A stretch of DNA of 64,000 bases from Thermicanus aegyptius DSM 12793. Lineage in GTDB: Bacteria; Bacillota; Bacilli; Thermicanales; Thermicanaceae. The stretch covers positions 2,820,197 through 2,884,196 of the forward strand of contig NZ_KI783301.1 in NCBI RefSeq assembly GCF_000510645.1, written 5' to 3'. Of this stretch, positions 46,628 to 55,763 are shown piece by piece. The notes under the pieces were generated by a model. The model was not told where the DNA came from and did no database searches. It was given only the letters and a program-made list of their open reading frames with translations. The position numbers and the translations under genes were made by a program. How positions within the stretch are numbered: the stretch's first letter is position 1; each line of letters begins with the position of its first letter.

Positions 46628-46922
46628 TTAAATTGGCATATGCTTCCCCAGTGCCAGTATTGTCTTCTACACTGTATGAATAATTGTTTTCAGTAATTAT
46701 TATTTTCGGTGAGCGTCTGCCATCTTTATGTACTATTTTGTTACAATCCTCGACCTTTGCATTAATAATGTTACATATTTCATGAATTATCTCTCCCTTT
46801 ACTAATGATAATTCGTCTTTAGTTGTTTTTAATTCCTCGGCAACTGACTGTTTTTTATCATAAATTAAGTTCTCATTCTGTTTTTGTGATAATGCAGTGG
46901 TTAACTCAATTAATGGGGTCAA
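46628..46922 (-). pseudogene. DUF2326/ABC-3C ATPase fragment
   Basis: The minus-strand frame contains a coiled-coil segment (SVAEELKTTKDELSLVKGEI) and then SPKIIITENNYSYSVEDNTG followed by TGEAYANLITF. That phrase, before the loss of homology, is the hallmark of DUF2326 SMC-like ATPases (the ATPase of ABC-three-component systems). It is cut on the left by the IS1202-like relic and on the right by the IS256-family element. Confidence 0.65.
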
Positions 46923-48316
46923 GTCCTAAATGTGGTGTAAATTCTCCCCTCCCCGGTGATTGCATTATGTTAACTAACCTTTCGGACGCTCTGCTGTGAC
47001 TCCGCCACCTCCTTCTTCCTACGCTCCTCCCGCCAGACGTAATAGTCTTCCATGTCAAAGTACCGGTGACCAGATTGCCATTTCTCGTCAATCTCCATCA
47101 GCAAGGCACCTAGAAGCCGTATCGCCGAGTCTCGATTCGGGTAGATTCGAATCACCCGATCTCGCCTGCGGATTTCCTCATTAAGGCGCTCCTGACCGTT
47201 GGTAGTACGCAGACGTTTCCTGTACCGTTCTGGTAGCTCCAGTACTGCCGTGATGTCATCAAAGCCCGACTCGAGGATATCCACAGCCTTACGGGCTTTA
47301 TCACTGTAATTATCCACAACCTGCTCCATTAATAAACGGGCTGTCTTCACATCCGGCGCATCAAGGATGGCCCGCATTTTCCCATACAGCTCCTCCTGTA
47401 AACTCTTAGGCACGGCGTCCAAGAAGTTGCGCATAAAGTGCGTTTGGCATCGTTGCCAGGTACAGCCTTGAAACTGGGTGTGTAGGGCTTTCACAAGCCC
47501 GCTGTGGCTGTCAGAGACAACGATATCCACACCATGCAGTCCTCGGTCTTTCAACCAGCCGAAAAACGCACTCCAACTGGCTTCAGACTCGCTATCCCCG
47601 ATCCGCATTCCTAGCACTTCACGGTATCCGTCTTCACCCACACCAGTAGCAATCAAAGCAGCCCTCGAGCGCACTCTGCCATCCTCACGAATCTTTAGCA
47701 CCATGGCATCCACGATCACAAAGGGGTATTCCTTGTCCTTCAGGCTTCGTTCGTTCCATCCTTGGACAACGGGGTCCAATCGTTTACAGAGCTCCGATAC
47801 GGTAGACTTGGAAAACTCTTCACCACATAGCTCCTCCGTGATGGCAGCTACCTTCCTTGTGGATACACCATTAATAACCATCTCCATCATCGCCAGTAAA
47901 AGTGCCTGTTCACTGCGCTGATAACGGGCAAAAAGCTCTGTGGAAAACTTGCCGCTACGGAGTCGTGGCACCCGCAATACCAGCGTACCGACGCGGGTCG
48001 TAATGGGATGGGGGCGAGTACCATTGCGATAACCCTGACGATCTTCAGACCGTTCGTAGGGCTCCGCATTCAACTGGTCCGTGGCCTGGGCTTGAAGAAC
48101 CTGATTCAGCACCTGTTCTAGTAAGACAGCCACCCCCTTATCTCCAGAAAATAGATCTTTCAAAATTTCATCGTTCAAGGTAATATTATATTGTGCCATC
48201 TCCATACCTCCCTGTAGATTTTGTTCACAAACTCATTCTACCAGAGAAGGGCGGGGGTGGCACCTGTGTATTATGTCACCCAGCTGAACGATTGATTTTA
48301 CACCAATTATACGGAC
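46923..48316 (-). mobile_element. IS256-family insertion sequence
   Basis: A complete transposase flanked by imperfect terminal inverted repeats: left GTCCTAAATGTGGTGTAAAT from 46923, right (read inward) GTCCGTATAATTGGTGTAAA ending at 48316. No 8-9 bp target duplication is visible; only TCAA matches at both flanks. That suggests deletion next to the element after insertion. Confidence 0.85.
46970..48205 (-). CDS. IS256-family transposase, 411 aa
   Basis: MULE/IS256 DDE transposase of normal length: LRSGKFSTELFARYQRSEQA, FVIVDAMVLKIREDGRVRSR (first Asp), VDIVVSDSHSGLVKALHTQF (second Asp), TWQRCQTHFMRNFLDAVP and C-terminal RLNEEIRRRDRVIRIYPNRD. No internal stop, so the element may still move. 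Confidence 0.96.
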   Translation of the reverse strand: MEMAQYNITLNDEILKDLFSGDKGVAVLLEQVLNQVLQAQATDQLNAEPYERSEDRQGYRNGTRPHPITTRVGTLVLRVPRLRSGKFSTELFARYQRSEQALLLAMMEMVINGVSTRKVAAITEELCGEEFSKSTVSELCKRLDPVVQGWNERSLKDKEYPFVIVDAMVLKIREDGRVRSRAALIATGVGEDGYREVLGMRIGDSESEASWSAFFGWLKDRGLHGVDIVVSDSHSGLVKALHTQFQGCTWQRCQTHFMRNFLDAVPKSLQEELYGKMRAILDAPDVKTARLLMEQVVDNYSDKARKAVDILESGFDDITAVLELPERYRKRLRTTNGQERLNEEIRRRDRVIRIYPNRDSAIRLLGALLMEIDEKWQSGHRYFDMEDYYVWREERRKKEVAESQQSVRKVS

Positions 48317-48321
48317 TCAAC

Positions 48322-48906
48322 TCACTTTTTAATTTTTTCAAAACATCCAGTGATTTTACCTTTTATATCATTCTCCGGGTTCAGCAGATTCATGGAAGTG
48401 TATATGTAATGGATATTAGATATATCAACTTCGTCATGCTGTAATTCCGCTTTGAGAGCGTCGCATATCTTTTTTTGTGTAGTGGCGTCTAAATCGGAAA
48501 ACTTCAAGGTTTCTACATCAGAATAAATTTTCTTATCGATCTGAAAGAAAGCATTTGACACCAGAGCGACTTTTATACTAACGTTTTCACCAGATATATT
48601 TTTTAGAAGATATAATCTCCCTATTATAGATTTACCGGTATTTTTGTCTGGCTTTGAGATTACGGTAAACTTATACGGTGATTGAACTTTATGAGTCTTT
48701 ATTTGATAAAACTCCAGGGAATCGTTAAAATGTATTTCTACGTCGCATTTATAATCAAATACAACACAAAAATCCGGCTTATCATATAAGTCGAACATTT
48801 TGCCAATTCCCCATAGCATTTCAAGGCGGAAACGATTTTTACTCGCCGCCCCGGACAGATCATGCGGTATTGAATTGTAAACGTTTCTCACATCCAAGAC
48901 AGCCAC
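48322..48906 (-). CDS. DUF4297-like dsDNA nuclease domain protein, probably truncated, 194 aa
   Basis: Starts with NRFRLEMLWGIGKMFDLY, then DYKCDVEIHF and EFYQIKTHK: a PD-(D/E)XK arrangement (Asp ~55, Glu ~57, QxK ~68-70) typical of DUF4297/Cap4-type nucleases used as defence effectors. Family members are usually longer; this one stops six bases before the IS256-type element. It lies at the end of the type I restriction transcript, with no strong promoter of its own seen. Confidence 0.68.
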   Translation of the reverse strand: MAVLDVRNVYNSIPHDLSGAASKNRFRLEMLWGIGKMFDLYDKPDFCVVFDYKCDVEIHFNDSLEFYQIKTHKVQSPYKFTVISKPDKNTGKSIIGRLYLLKNISGENVSIKVALVSNAFFQIDKKIYSDVETLKFSDLDATTQKKICDALKAELQHDEVDISNIHYIYTSMNLLNPENDIKGKITGCFEKIKK

Positions 48907-49068
48907 CGCCCAAATCTAATTATCTGAAGAATATCTACTGCATACTTAAATCTATTGATACTTTAAAAATATGTCAGTCTACTCTTAAACTCTTAATACT
49001 CTGTTAAAATTACTTTTGATGCTACCCTTAATACTTAGAACGGCTAAGTTCTATTAAAATTCATTGGA

Positions 49069-49194
49069 TTATAGAATATTAACTTGTTCCGTTCTTACTT
49101 CAATGGAAATTATTTTATCTTTAAATGCCACTACTTCATTGTCATTAATGGTAGGTTTCTCATATAACGCACGGTATTCTTCAATAACTCCCAT
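49069..49194 (-). CDS. Small ORF of the restriction operon, 41 aa
   Basis: Starts MGVIEEYRALYEKPTINDNE at ATG 49194 with GTAGGTG upstream, 14 bp after the ImmA/IrrE stop and in the same direction. No family recognised; acidic and Val/Ile-rich. Could be a real small protein or a remnant. Confidence 0.4.
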   Translation of the reverse strand: MGVIEEYRALYEKPTINDNEVVAFKDKIISIEVRTEQVNIL

Positions 49195-49208
49195 AACAGT
49201 CACCTACT

Positions 49209-50000
49209 TTACTCTATCTTCAAAATCGTCATAGATACATCATGCTCATAATTTCCCCGAGTGCACTCGTAAACAATAGCATTGCTATATGATTGGCCAA
49301 ACCATACAGAGCCAGGCGAAAGATAGAACTGCTTTTGATTCTGCTGATATCGAATCGCTCTGTATGCATGACTTTCTGTGGGAATATTCTTTACTGCTTT
49401 TCCAAACCTCTTGGCTGCATTTGAACATTTAATTGCGGTAATGGATGTCCCCTTCGAGCATATAAGAATATAGGGTTCCTTCATAAAGTCCAAAATTCTG
49501 TTCGCGCACGCATGCTTTGATACATAAAACTGGTTTACCAAACTGCTCATTAAGGTAAAATCAAAAACAGTTCCTGCTAAAAGTGGCTTAAAAAGCAACT
49601 CAGGCATTAATAATTCGACAGCGAATTGATTCGCCTCAGCTTCTATGGAAGAATAGTCTTCTACAACTTCCATGTCTTGATTTGAGCATCTGAAACTTGA
49701 CTCCCCATCCAATACATATGGAGGTTTATGCTTTAAAAAATAATGGCCAAGCTCATGGGCAAAAGTAAAGTTTTGGCGTCCGATGTTTTCAATATATGTA
49801 TTGATAAGGATACCTTTCATTCCACCTCTATATATCAGCATCCCGCTCAAATCCTTTTCTGATGGCAAAGAGCATCGTTTTACTTTTATCTTCTCCTGAC
49901 GCGCGATATCATCAAAATATGGAGCCGGAACCCCCTTTATACCCATTGTTTCCAAAACCCATTTTGCTTTGGCCGACGGAGTGTTCGCGGTAAACATCAT
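49209..50000 (-). CDS. ImmA/IrrE-family metallopeptidase in the type I R-M operon, 263 aa
   Basis: Zinc-peptidase core FAHELGHYFLKHKP (HELGH, ~80) and third ligand region SSIEAEANQFAVELLMPE (Glu ~119). The C-terminal ~110 residues are an extra domain of unknown fold ending NYEHDVSMTILKIE. It overlaps the hsdS stop by one base (TAATG type), so it is translated with the specificity subunit. No HTH is present, and its target, perhaps an operon regulator or a restriction subunit, is unknown. Confidence 0.88.
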   Translation of the reverse strand: MMFTANTPSAKAKWVLETMGIKGVPAPYFDDIARQEKIKVKRCSLPSEKDLSGMLIYRGGMKGILINTYIENIGRQNFTFAHELGHYFLKHKPPYVLDGESSFRCSNQDMEVVEDYSSIEAEANQFAVELLMPELLFKPLLAGTVFDFTLMSSLVNQFYVSKHACANRILDFMKEPYILICSKGTSITAIKCSNAAKRFGKAVKNIPTESHAYRAIRYQQNQKQFYLSPGSVWFGQSYSNAIVYECTRGNYEHDVSMTILKIE

Positions 50001-51613
50001 TAATCCCCCGCAAACATATCATCAATCGCTTGCATCAGTTCGGTGGAAGACTTTTTACTTATTTCACCACGAGCTGCTAACTGGAGTTGCTCATCTTGTT
50101 TTACCGCCGGGAAGTCAATAACCTTGTTAGTATCCCTTTGTTCAATGGGTTTAGTTTTTACCGCTTTTATTTCCTTACATAATGCCATTAATTCATCCAC
50201 TTTGGCAACAATGCGCTGTTGCTCGGCAAGAGGGGGAAGAGGAAAAAGCATGTTATGTAATTCCTCAATTGAAATACCCTTAACTGTTGTACCCTCACCT
50301 CGGATACTTAGAGTTTTATAGTATGCGATAATATATCGCAAATCAATGTTCATTCTTGAAATAATTAGAGCCCTTAAATCTTGGTTGATTGCCACAGGAA
50401 TTGTATTAATAGCTATTTTACCTAATCCCATACGAGTACAAACAATAATATTATTGGCAGGTATAAGGTTAGATGAGCTTTCTTTTAACCCTAACTCAGT
50501 TATACAATCTTGTGTTTTGTCTAATATTGGCCCTGTAAGATCTTTTACACTCGCCCATGGTATATTACCATTCCAATACGCTAGGTTTTGCTTAGAAGGT
50601 GTTCCTCCACCGATATTTTGGATAATAATATCCCCTAACCTACACCAAACCCACCCCTCCGGCAAATCATAGGGGATTTCATCCTCCGTAATAGGTGGCA
50701 AAGGTTTTTCTTTTTTGATCTTCCCTTCCTTAACAAGTCGTGCTTTCTCAGCACGGATGCGCTCCAGCAAAACCGAAGCCAGTTCGTCATGTATATTCTG
50801 AGGCACAAGTTTTCCTTGTACCGCCGCTTGAAGTATGGATTTCGGTAAATACTCTTCAAAACGGTTCTCAAGAGCATCCAGTTCCTGCTCAGCTTCTTCT
50901 AATTCATCGCATAATGCCATTAATTCATCCACTTTGGCAACAATGCGCTGTTGCTCAGGAAAAGGAGGAAGAGGAAACGGCGTGGACAGGAAATCTTCTT
51001 GAGAAACACTCGGTGAATTAAACCCGGAAAGTAATGATAAATAATATGTCTTGACAAATGGAGACAAAAGAAAACTAATGAAATAATTTGTCTCAATTTT
51101 AATTGGCTTGAACACAACAAAACCCGTACTGCCAATATAGTTTTCTTTTTCGTCCTCAATTACTGCAATATTATTTAAATACGGACGCACGAGAGAATAA
51201 ACAATAAAGCCCTTTTGAAGCACCCTTCGCGCACGAGACGAGAGACTTTTGACAGGGATTTGCTTTACGTTCTTTATACAATATTTTTTATTATCAATTG
51301 CATCAATATCAACATAATTTACCAATGTATTTTCGGGTAAGTTTTTATGAATATTATTGTTTTCTGCTATCTGGATAAGTTCTCCTATCCTGCACCAAAT
51401 CCACCCCTCTGGCAAGTCGTAGGGAATTTCATCCTCTACAATAGGAAGCAAAGGCTTTTCTTTTTTTATTTTCCCTTCTTTCACAAGACGAGCTTTTTCG
51501 GCACGGATGCGTTCCAACAAATCCGAAGCCGGTTCATCATGAAGATCTTGAGGTACAAGCCTTCCCTGTACCGCCGCTTGCAATATAGACTTACGCAATT
51601 CCGCTGCTTTCAT
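50000..51613 (-). CDS. hsdS: Type I restriction specificity subunit HsdS, 537 aa
   Basis: Two target-recognition domains, each introduced by a nearly identical conserved block: KSILQAAVQGRLVPQDLHDE (~8) and KSILQAAVQGKLVPQNIHDE (~255). Each TRD ends with EQQRIVAKVDELMALC. The two halves differ strongly in their variable parts (~75-195 and ~320-455), so the recognised site is bipartite. It overlaps hsdM by 4 bp. Intra-gene DNA repeats, one a 47-bp perfect direct repeat (50178-50224 and 50910-50956), offer a route for domain shuffling. Confidence 0.95.
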   Translation of the reverse strand: MKAAELRKSILQAAVQGRLVPQDLHDEPASDLLERIRAEKARLVKEGKIKKEKPLLPIVEDEIPYDLPEGWIWCRIGELIQIAENNNIHKNLPENTLVNYVDIDAIDNKKYCIKNVKQIPVKSLSSRARRVLQKGFIVYSLVRPYLNNIAVIEDEKENYIGSTGFVVFKPIKIETNYFISFLLSPFVKTYYLSLLSGFNSPSVSQEDFLSTPFPLPPFPEQQRIVAKVDELMALCDELEEAEQELDALENRFEEYLPKSILQAAVQGKLVPQNIHDELASVLLERIRAEKARLVKEGKIKKEKPLPPITEDEIPYDLPEGWVWCRLGDIIIQNIGGGTPSKQNLAYWNGNIPWASVKDLTGPILDKTQDCITELGLKESSSNLIPANNIIVCTRMGLGKIAINTIPVAINQDLRALIISRMNIDLRYIIAYYKTLSIRGEGTTVKGISIEELHNMLFPLPPLAEQQRIVAKVDELMALCKEIKAVKTKPIEQRDTNKVIDFPAVKQDEQLQLAARGEISKKSSTELMQAIDDMFAGD

Positions 51614-53046
51614 AGCACATCCTCCTGTGCCAAGGCTGTTTGGATCTTTGCGAGAATACTTTCAATTCTCTCTGTTAAAATCGCCTTCTCATTGCGATAT
51701 TGCGCAATAAATTCATCCGGAGGCAAAATTTCCTCGGTTTCATGAGGAAAACCACAAAAATCCAAATTATACTCCGCTGCAATGATATCCTCCACCGGAA
51801 TATATTGAGATACATCGCTCTCTTTGCGATTGTTCCACCATGCACGCACAGGCGCGAAGTGCTCGTACAACATCGGCTTTGTTTTTGAAAAATGCTTATA
51901 GCCTTGAGGCATTTCCAAGCGGTAAAACCATACGCCTTGTGTGGGTTTCCCTTTTGTAAAGAAAAGCAGGTTTGTATTTATGTTGGTATATGGTGCAAAC
52001 ACGTCCTTAGGCAAACGGACAATGGTATGCAGATTGTTTTCCTCCAGCAGCTTTTTCTTGATAGCAGCTTTTACGCCTGTTCCAAATAAAAATCCATCCG
52101 GCAAAACCATGCCACAGCGTCCGCCGTCTTTAAGAAGCGCCATAATGTGTACCAAAAACAGATCCGCTGTTTCCGTGTTTCGTAATTCTGCTGGTACCGA
52201 CTGAGAAATGGCTTTCTCTTCCGCCCCTCCAAAAGGCGGATTGGTAACAATCACGTCTACCTTATCAGCCAAGCTATAATCTGTTGTCGGCGTACGCAAG
52301 GTATTGTCGTGCCTAATCAATGGCACGTCAATGCCATGGGCAATCAAGTTTGTGACGCACAGTAAAAAAGGAAAAGGCTTCTTTTCGATGCCCCTAATGG
52401 TTTTTTGCAATGTTCTATACTCATCAGCCGTCTTGATATTAAAACGGTCAATGACACTGGTTAAAAATCCGCCGGTTCCACATGCCGGATCAAGGACAAT
52501 TTCACCTAACTGAGGGTTCACCATATCTACAATAAATTTGGTAACGGGCCTCGGAGTGTAAAATTCCCCGGCTTTGCCAGCGCTTTGCAGATCCTTGAGC
52601 ATGGATTCGTAAATGCCATTGAATAAATGAGCGGTTTTTACTTCATCAAAGTTAATATCAGCGTTTATTTTATTAATAACTTGCCGTAAAAGCGTTCCTG
52701 ATTTCATGAAGTTGTTTACGCCTTCCATGACATCGCGGACAAGAAATTTCCGCGGATCTCCATCCGAAACATCCAAATTGCGCAACGTCCGGAACATATT
52801 TTCTACATGCTCAATCAGGGCATCTCCGGTAATGCCTTCATCGTCTTCAGCCCAGTTTCTCCATCGATATTGCTCGGGAATAACCGGAACATAATCATCC
52901 TCTAATTCCCATTCCTGTTCTTTATAATCAAATGCTTTTAGGAAAAGCAACCAGGCAATCTGTTCTATGTACTGCGCATCGCCGTTTATACCCGCATCGA
53001 TACGCATAATGTCTTTCAGTGCTTTTGTCGTATTTGATATAGCCAT
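51610..53046 (-). CDS. hsdM: Type I restriction DNA methyltransferase HsdM, 478 aa
   Basis: N6-adenine methyltransferase subunit: N-terminal HsdM_N bundle, AdoMet motif LDPACGTGGFLTSVIDRF (~163) and catalytic NPPFGGAEE (~229). The C-terminal region ESDVSQYIPVEDIIAAEYNL is typical of the EcoEI-like class. Full length. The gap to hsdR is 18 bp. Confidence 0.96.
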   Translation of the reverse strand: MAISNTTKALKDIMRIDAGINGDAQYIEQIAWLLFLKAFDYKEQEWELEDDYVPVIPEQYRWRNWAEDDEGITGDALIEHVENMFRTLRNLDVSDGDPRKFLVRDVMEGVNNFMKSGTLLRQVINKINADINFDEVKTAHLFNGIYESMLKDLQSAGKAGEFYTPRPVTKFIVDMVNPQLGEIVLDPACGTGGFLTSVIDRFNIKTADEYRTLQKTIRGIEKKPFPFLLCVTNLIAHGIDVPLIRHDNTLRTPTTDYSLADKVDVIVTNPPFGGAEEKAISQSVPAELRNTETADLFLVHIMALLKDGGRCGMVLPDGFLFGTGVKAAIKKKLLEENNLHTIVRLPKDVFAPYTNINTNLLFFTKGKPTQGVWFYRLEMPQGYKHFSKTKPMLYEHFAPVRAWWNNRKESDVSQYIPVEDIIAAEYNLDFCGFPHETEEILPPDEFIAQYRNEKAILTERIESILAKIQTALAQEDVL

Positions 53047-53064
53047 TTGGCTTACCTCCTCAAA

Positions 53065-55404
53065 TTATGCGACATAAAGTTCTTGCTCTAACTCCCGTAT
53101 AGCCTGTTTGAATTTTTCTTTTCCCCCAAAAATTTTGTTGACAATAAACTGTGGGGTTCCAAACTCTCTTATGGGATTTACTTTTAAAACATCCAAACTC
53201 TCTATATTGGAAATGCCCGAATCGGAATATTTGTCCAACAATGCGTCCAAAACGGCCGCCGCTTTTTCCCCGTATTTAGCAAAATAATTTCGTTTTTTTA
53301 CATTATTTGCCCTTTCGCGTCTTGTTAAAGGGGGCTGGTCAAATACAATATGACACAGCAAATCAAACGGATCAAATTCACGCCCGATTTGCTCCTGTAA
53401 TTCCTCGATTAAGACGCCTTGTTCGGCAAGCTCGTCTAGAATGGCCTGCTTGCGTTCCGCGCTGTTCCAAACACGTAAAAAATCATGCAACGTGGCATAC
53501 TTACTCAAAACATTTCGTTTTGTATAGTCTGTAAGAGATTCCGTAATCAGTTTCCCGTTTTTATCGATGTATTGAACTCTTTGCTTTAAAACAGATACCT
53601 CTACATCACCCACATAGTATTTCTTACGTTTGCCAGACTCCAAATCGTTATCGATGGTGTAGTCCTTAGGATCCTCTTTTACAAATTCGCTATCGGAATC
53701 AGAATCATGTATATTGCCGTTTTCATCAGGCATATATTCATCATCCTGTTCACAGGGCCCGTCAAAGTCCGGATCGGCAAACAATCGTGTAGCATCTCTA
53801 AAATCAAAAATAGTAAAGAACACTTTCCCTAAATCTTCACGAATCCGGGTGCCGCGTCCAATAATCTGCTTGAATTCAGTCATACTGTTGATGTTGGTAT
53901 CCAACACAATATATTTGACGGTCTGTATATCTACGCCGGTTGTCAACAATTTTGACGTTGTTACTAAAACAGGATATCTGCTGGACACATCGCGGAAATT
54001 GTCAAGTTGTTTTTTCCCGATATCGTCATCACCGGTAATTCGCATCACATAGCGCTCATCTTCTTTCACCAAATCGCTGTTCTCGTTAATTAGCGCCTGA
54101 CGCATGCGATCAGCGTGTTCTGTATCCACGCAGAAAAAGATGCTTTTATCCATTCGAGCGTTATGCGCTTTTAGATAATTGGAAACCACTTTTGCCACAA
54201 CTTTAGTGCGTTGCTCCAATACCAGTTCTCGGTCAAAATCGGTAATGTTATATTCACGATCCTCTATAATATTTCCAAAACGATCCGTCTGCCCAAGATA
54301 AGGACGGAAGCCTTCGGCATCCTTATCAAGTAAGACTCGAATCACCCGATATGGAGCTAAAAATCCGTCTTCAATACCTTGTTTTAACGAATATGTATAG
54401 ACTGGTTCTCCAAAATAATCAATATTAGAAACCTCTTTCGTTTCTTTGGGCGTTGCTGTTAAGCCAATTTGCGTAGCAGATTTAAAATATTCCAAGACCT
54501 CTCGCCATTCGCTATCAGCTTTGGCGCTGCCGCGGTGGCACTCATCAACGACAATTAAATCGAAAAAAACTGGACTAAATTGACGGAAAATGTCCTTATC
54601 TCCTTCGCCTGTGAGCCCTTGATAAATAGCCAGATATATTTCATATGATTTATCCACATGTCGATGACGAATAATTGTCATTTTATCTTTAAAGGGAGCA
54701 AAATCATTAGTATAAGTCTGGTCAATAAGCGCATTTCGGTCTGCTAAAAATAGAATACGTTTTTTAATACCCGCTTTCCAGAGTCTCCAAATAATCTGAA
54801 ATGCCGTGTATGTTTTTCCGGTTCCCGTTGCCATAACCAGTAATACTCGATTATTACCTTTAGCAATAGATTCAACAGTAAGATTAATCGCATTTAGCTG
54901 ATAATACCGTGGTTGCTTATCAGGCCTTTCAACATAGTAAGGCTCTGTAATAACTTGTTCTTGCTTTTCATCTATACCCTTGTACTGTTTGTACATTTTC
55001 CATAGTGTTCCAGGTGAGGGAAATTCAGAAATAGATAAAATTGTTTCACGATCACCATCCTCACTATTGCGGTTATGAAAAGTAAAACCGTCACCATTTG
55101 ATGTAAATACAAACGGCACACACAATTGTTCGGCATAACCTAATGCTTGTTGCATTCCATCCGATATTGTATGATTGTTATCCTTTGCCTCAATAATAGC
55201 AATGGGAATGTGTGGTTTATAGAAAAGGACATAATCTGCATATTTAGCTTTATCTCTCTTATAAGACCCGCCGCGAGCTATAATTCGCCCTTTTGTAATA
55301 GCATATTCTTCGCGTATTTGAGCATCGGTCCACCCAGCAGCTTTAATAGCCGGAGTTATAAACCTTGTACGTATTTCTTGCTCAGTAAGTGATCTCTTGT
55401 CCAT
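53065..55404 (-). CDS. hsdR: Type I restriction endonuclease HsdR, 779 aa
   Basis: N-terminal nuclease domain with YADYVLFYKPHIPIAIIEAK (D...EAK, ~50-68). The helicase motor has Walker A MATGTGKTYTAF (~197), VDECHRGSAK (DECH), GLTATPKET, and IGRGTRIREDLGK. A C-terminal EcoEI-type domain (~620-779) follows. ATG 55404 follows GGTGAG; upstream in-frame codons overlap the HTH gene and are not native. Translocates DNA and cuts unmethylated targets. Confidence 0.95.
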   Translation of the reverse strand: MDKRSLTEQEIRTRFITPAIKAAGWTDAQIREEYAITKGRIIARGGSYKRDKAKYADYVLFYKPHIPIAIIEAKDNNHTISDGMQQALGYAEQLCVPFVFTSNGDGFTFHNRNSEDGDRETILSISEFPSPGTLWKMYKQYKGIDEKQEQVITEPYYVERPDKQPRYYQLNAINLTVESIAKGNNRVLLVMATGTGKTYTAFQIIWRLWKAGIKKRILFLADRNALIDQTYTNDFAPFKDKMTIIRHRHVDKSYEIYLAIYQGLTGEGDKDIFRQFSPVFFDLIVVDECHRGSAKADSEWREVLEYFKSATQIGLTATPKETKEVSNIDYFGEPVYTYSLKQGIEDGFLAPYRVIRVLLDKDAEGFRPYLGQTDRFGNIIEDREYNITDFDRELVLEQRTKVVAKVVSNYLKAHNARMDKSIFFCVDTEHADRMRQALINENSDLVKEDERYVMRITGDDDIGKKQLDNFRDVSSRYPVLVTTSKLLTTGVDIQTVKYIVLDTNINSMTEFKQIIGRGTRIREDLGKVFFTIFDFRDATRLFADPDFDGPCEQDDEYMPDENGNIHDSDSDSEFVKEDPKDYTIDNDLESGKRKKYYVGDVEVSVLKQRVQYIDKNGKLITESLTDYTKRNVLSKYATLHDFLRVWNSAERKQAILDELAEQGVLIEELQEQIGREFDPFDLLCHIVFDQPPLTRRERANNVKKRNYFAKYGEKAAAVLDALLDKYSDSGISNIESLDVLKVNPIREFGTPQFIVNKIFGGKEKFKQAIRELEQELYVA

Positions 55405-55430
55405 TTTCTCACCACACAAAAAAAGTATTT

Positions 55431-55610
55431 TTACTTTTCGGTTTTCGCTTTTATTCGAGCATCTTCCGGCTTCTCCGCATCCTTCGGTATTGCCCAAGCC
55501 CAGCCTAAGCGCACAGCACCCTTTATCCGGCCCTGCTCGCATAAGACCTGCACTCTGCGCGGGGATATATTCCATTTTTCAGCAGCCTGTTTTGCCGTTA
55601 AATAATCCAT
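55431..55610 (-). CDS. Small helix-turn-helix protein upstream of hsdR, 59 aa
   Basis: Reads MDYLTAKQAAEKWNISPRRV, then LCEQGRIKGAVRLGWAWAIP: a MerR/excisionase-type winged helix. GAGAGGT precedes ATG 55610. Proteins like this often head type I restriction operons in Firmicutes and probably regulate them. The 26-bp gap to hsdR supports cotranscription. Confidence 0.75.
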   Translation of the reverse strand: MDYLTAKQAAEKWNISPRRVQVLCEQGRIKGAVRLGWAWAIPKDAEKPEDARIKAKTEK

Positions 55611-55706
55611 TGCGAATACCTCTCAGAACAGAAAATTCCAGTCTCCATTATATGCGAAGAAACGAATAATTTCAATATTCCTGCAGAAAAATTTACAAAT
55701 AAAGTG

Positions 55707-55745
55707 AAAAACCGCCGGCCAAAGCCTTTAAGCCTTGACCGGCGG
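55707..55745 (-). terminator. Terminator of the recombinase relic
   Basis: Minus-strand CCGCCGG/CCGGCGG outer stem with near-complete inner pairing (CAAGGCTT / AAGGCTTTG), followed by five Ts. It follows the decayed recombinase gene and insulates the restriction operon. Confidence 0.8.
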
Positions 55746-55763
55746 CATGATTTCATATTCGCC

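Noticed and set aside
46071..46631. A 186-residue plus-strand open frame as a gene
   Set aside because: Only its last part matches IS1202-like transposase, and the rest of that domain lies in other frames; it is a frameshifted relic.
46915..48324. TCAA flanking IS256 as a target-site duplication
   Set aside because: The family makes 8-9 bp duplications; four matching bases can occur by chance.
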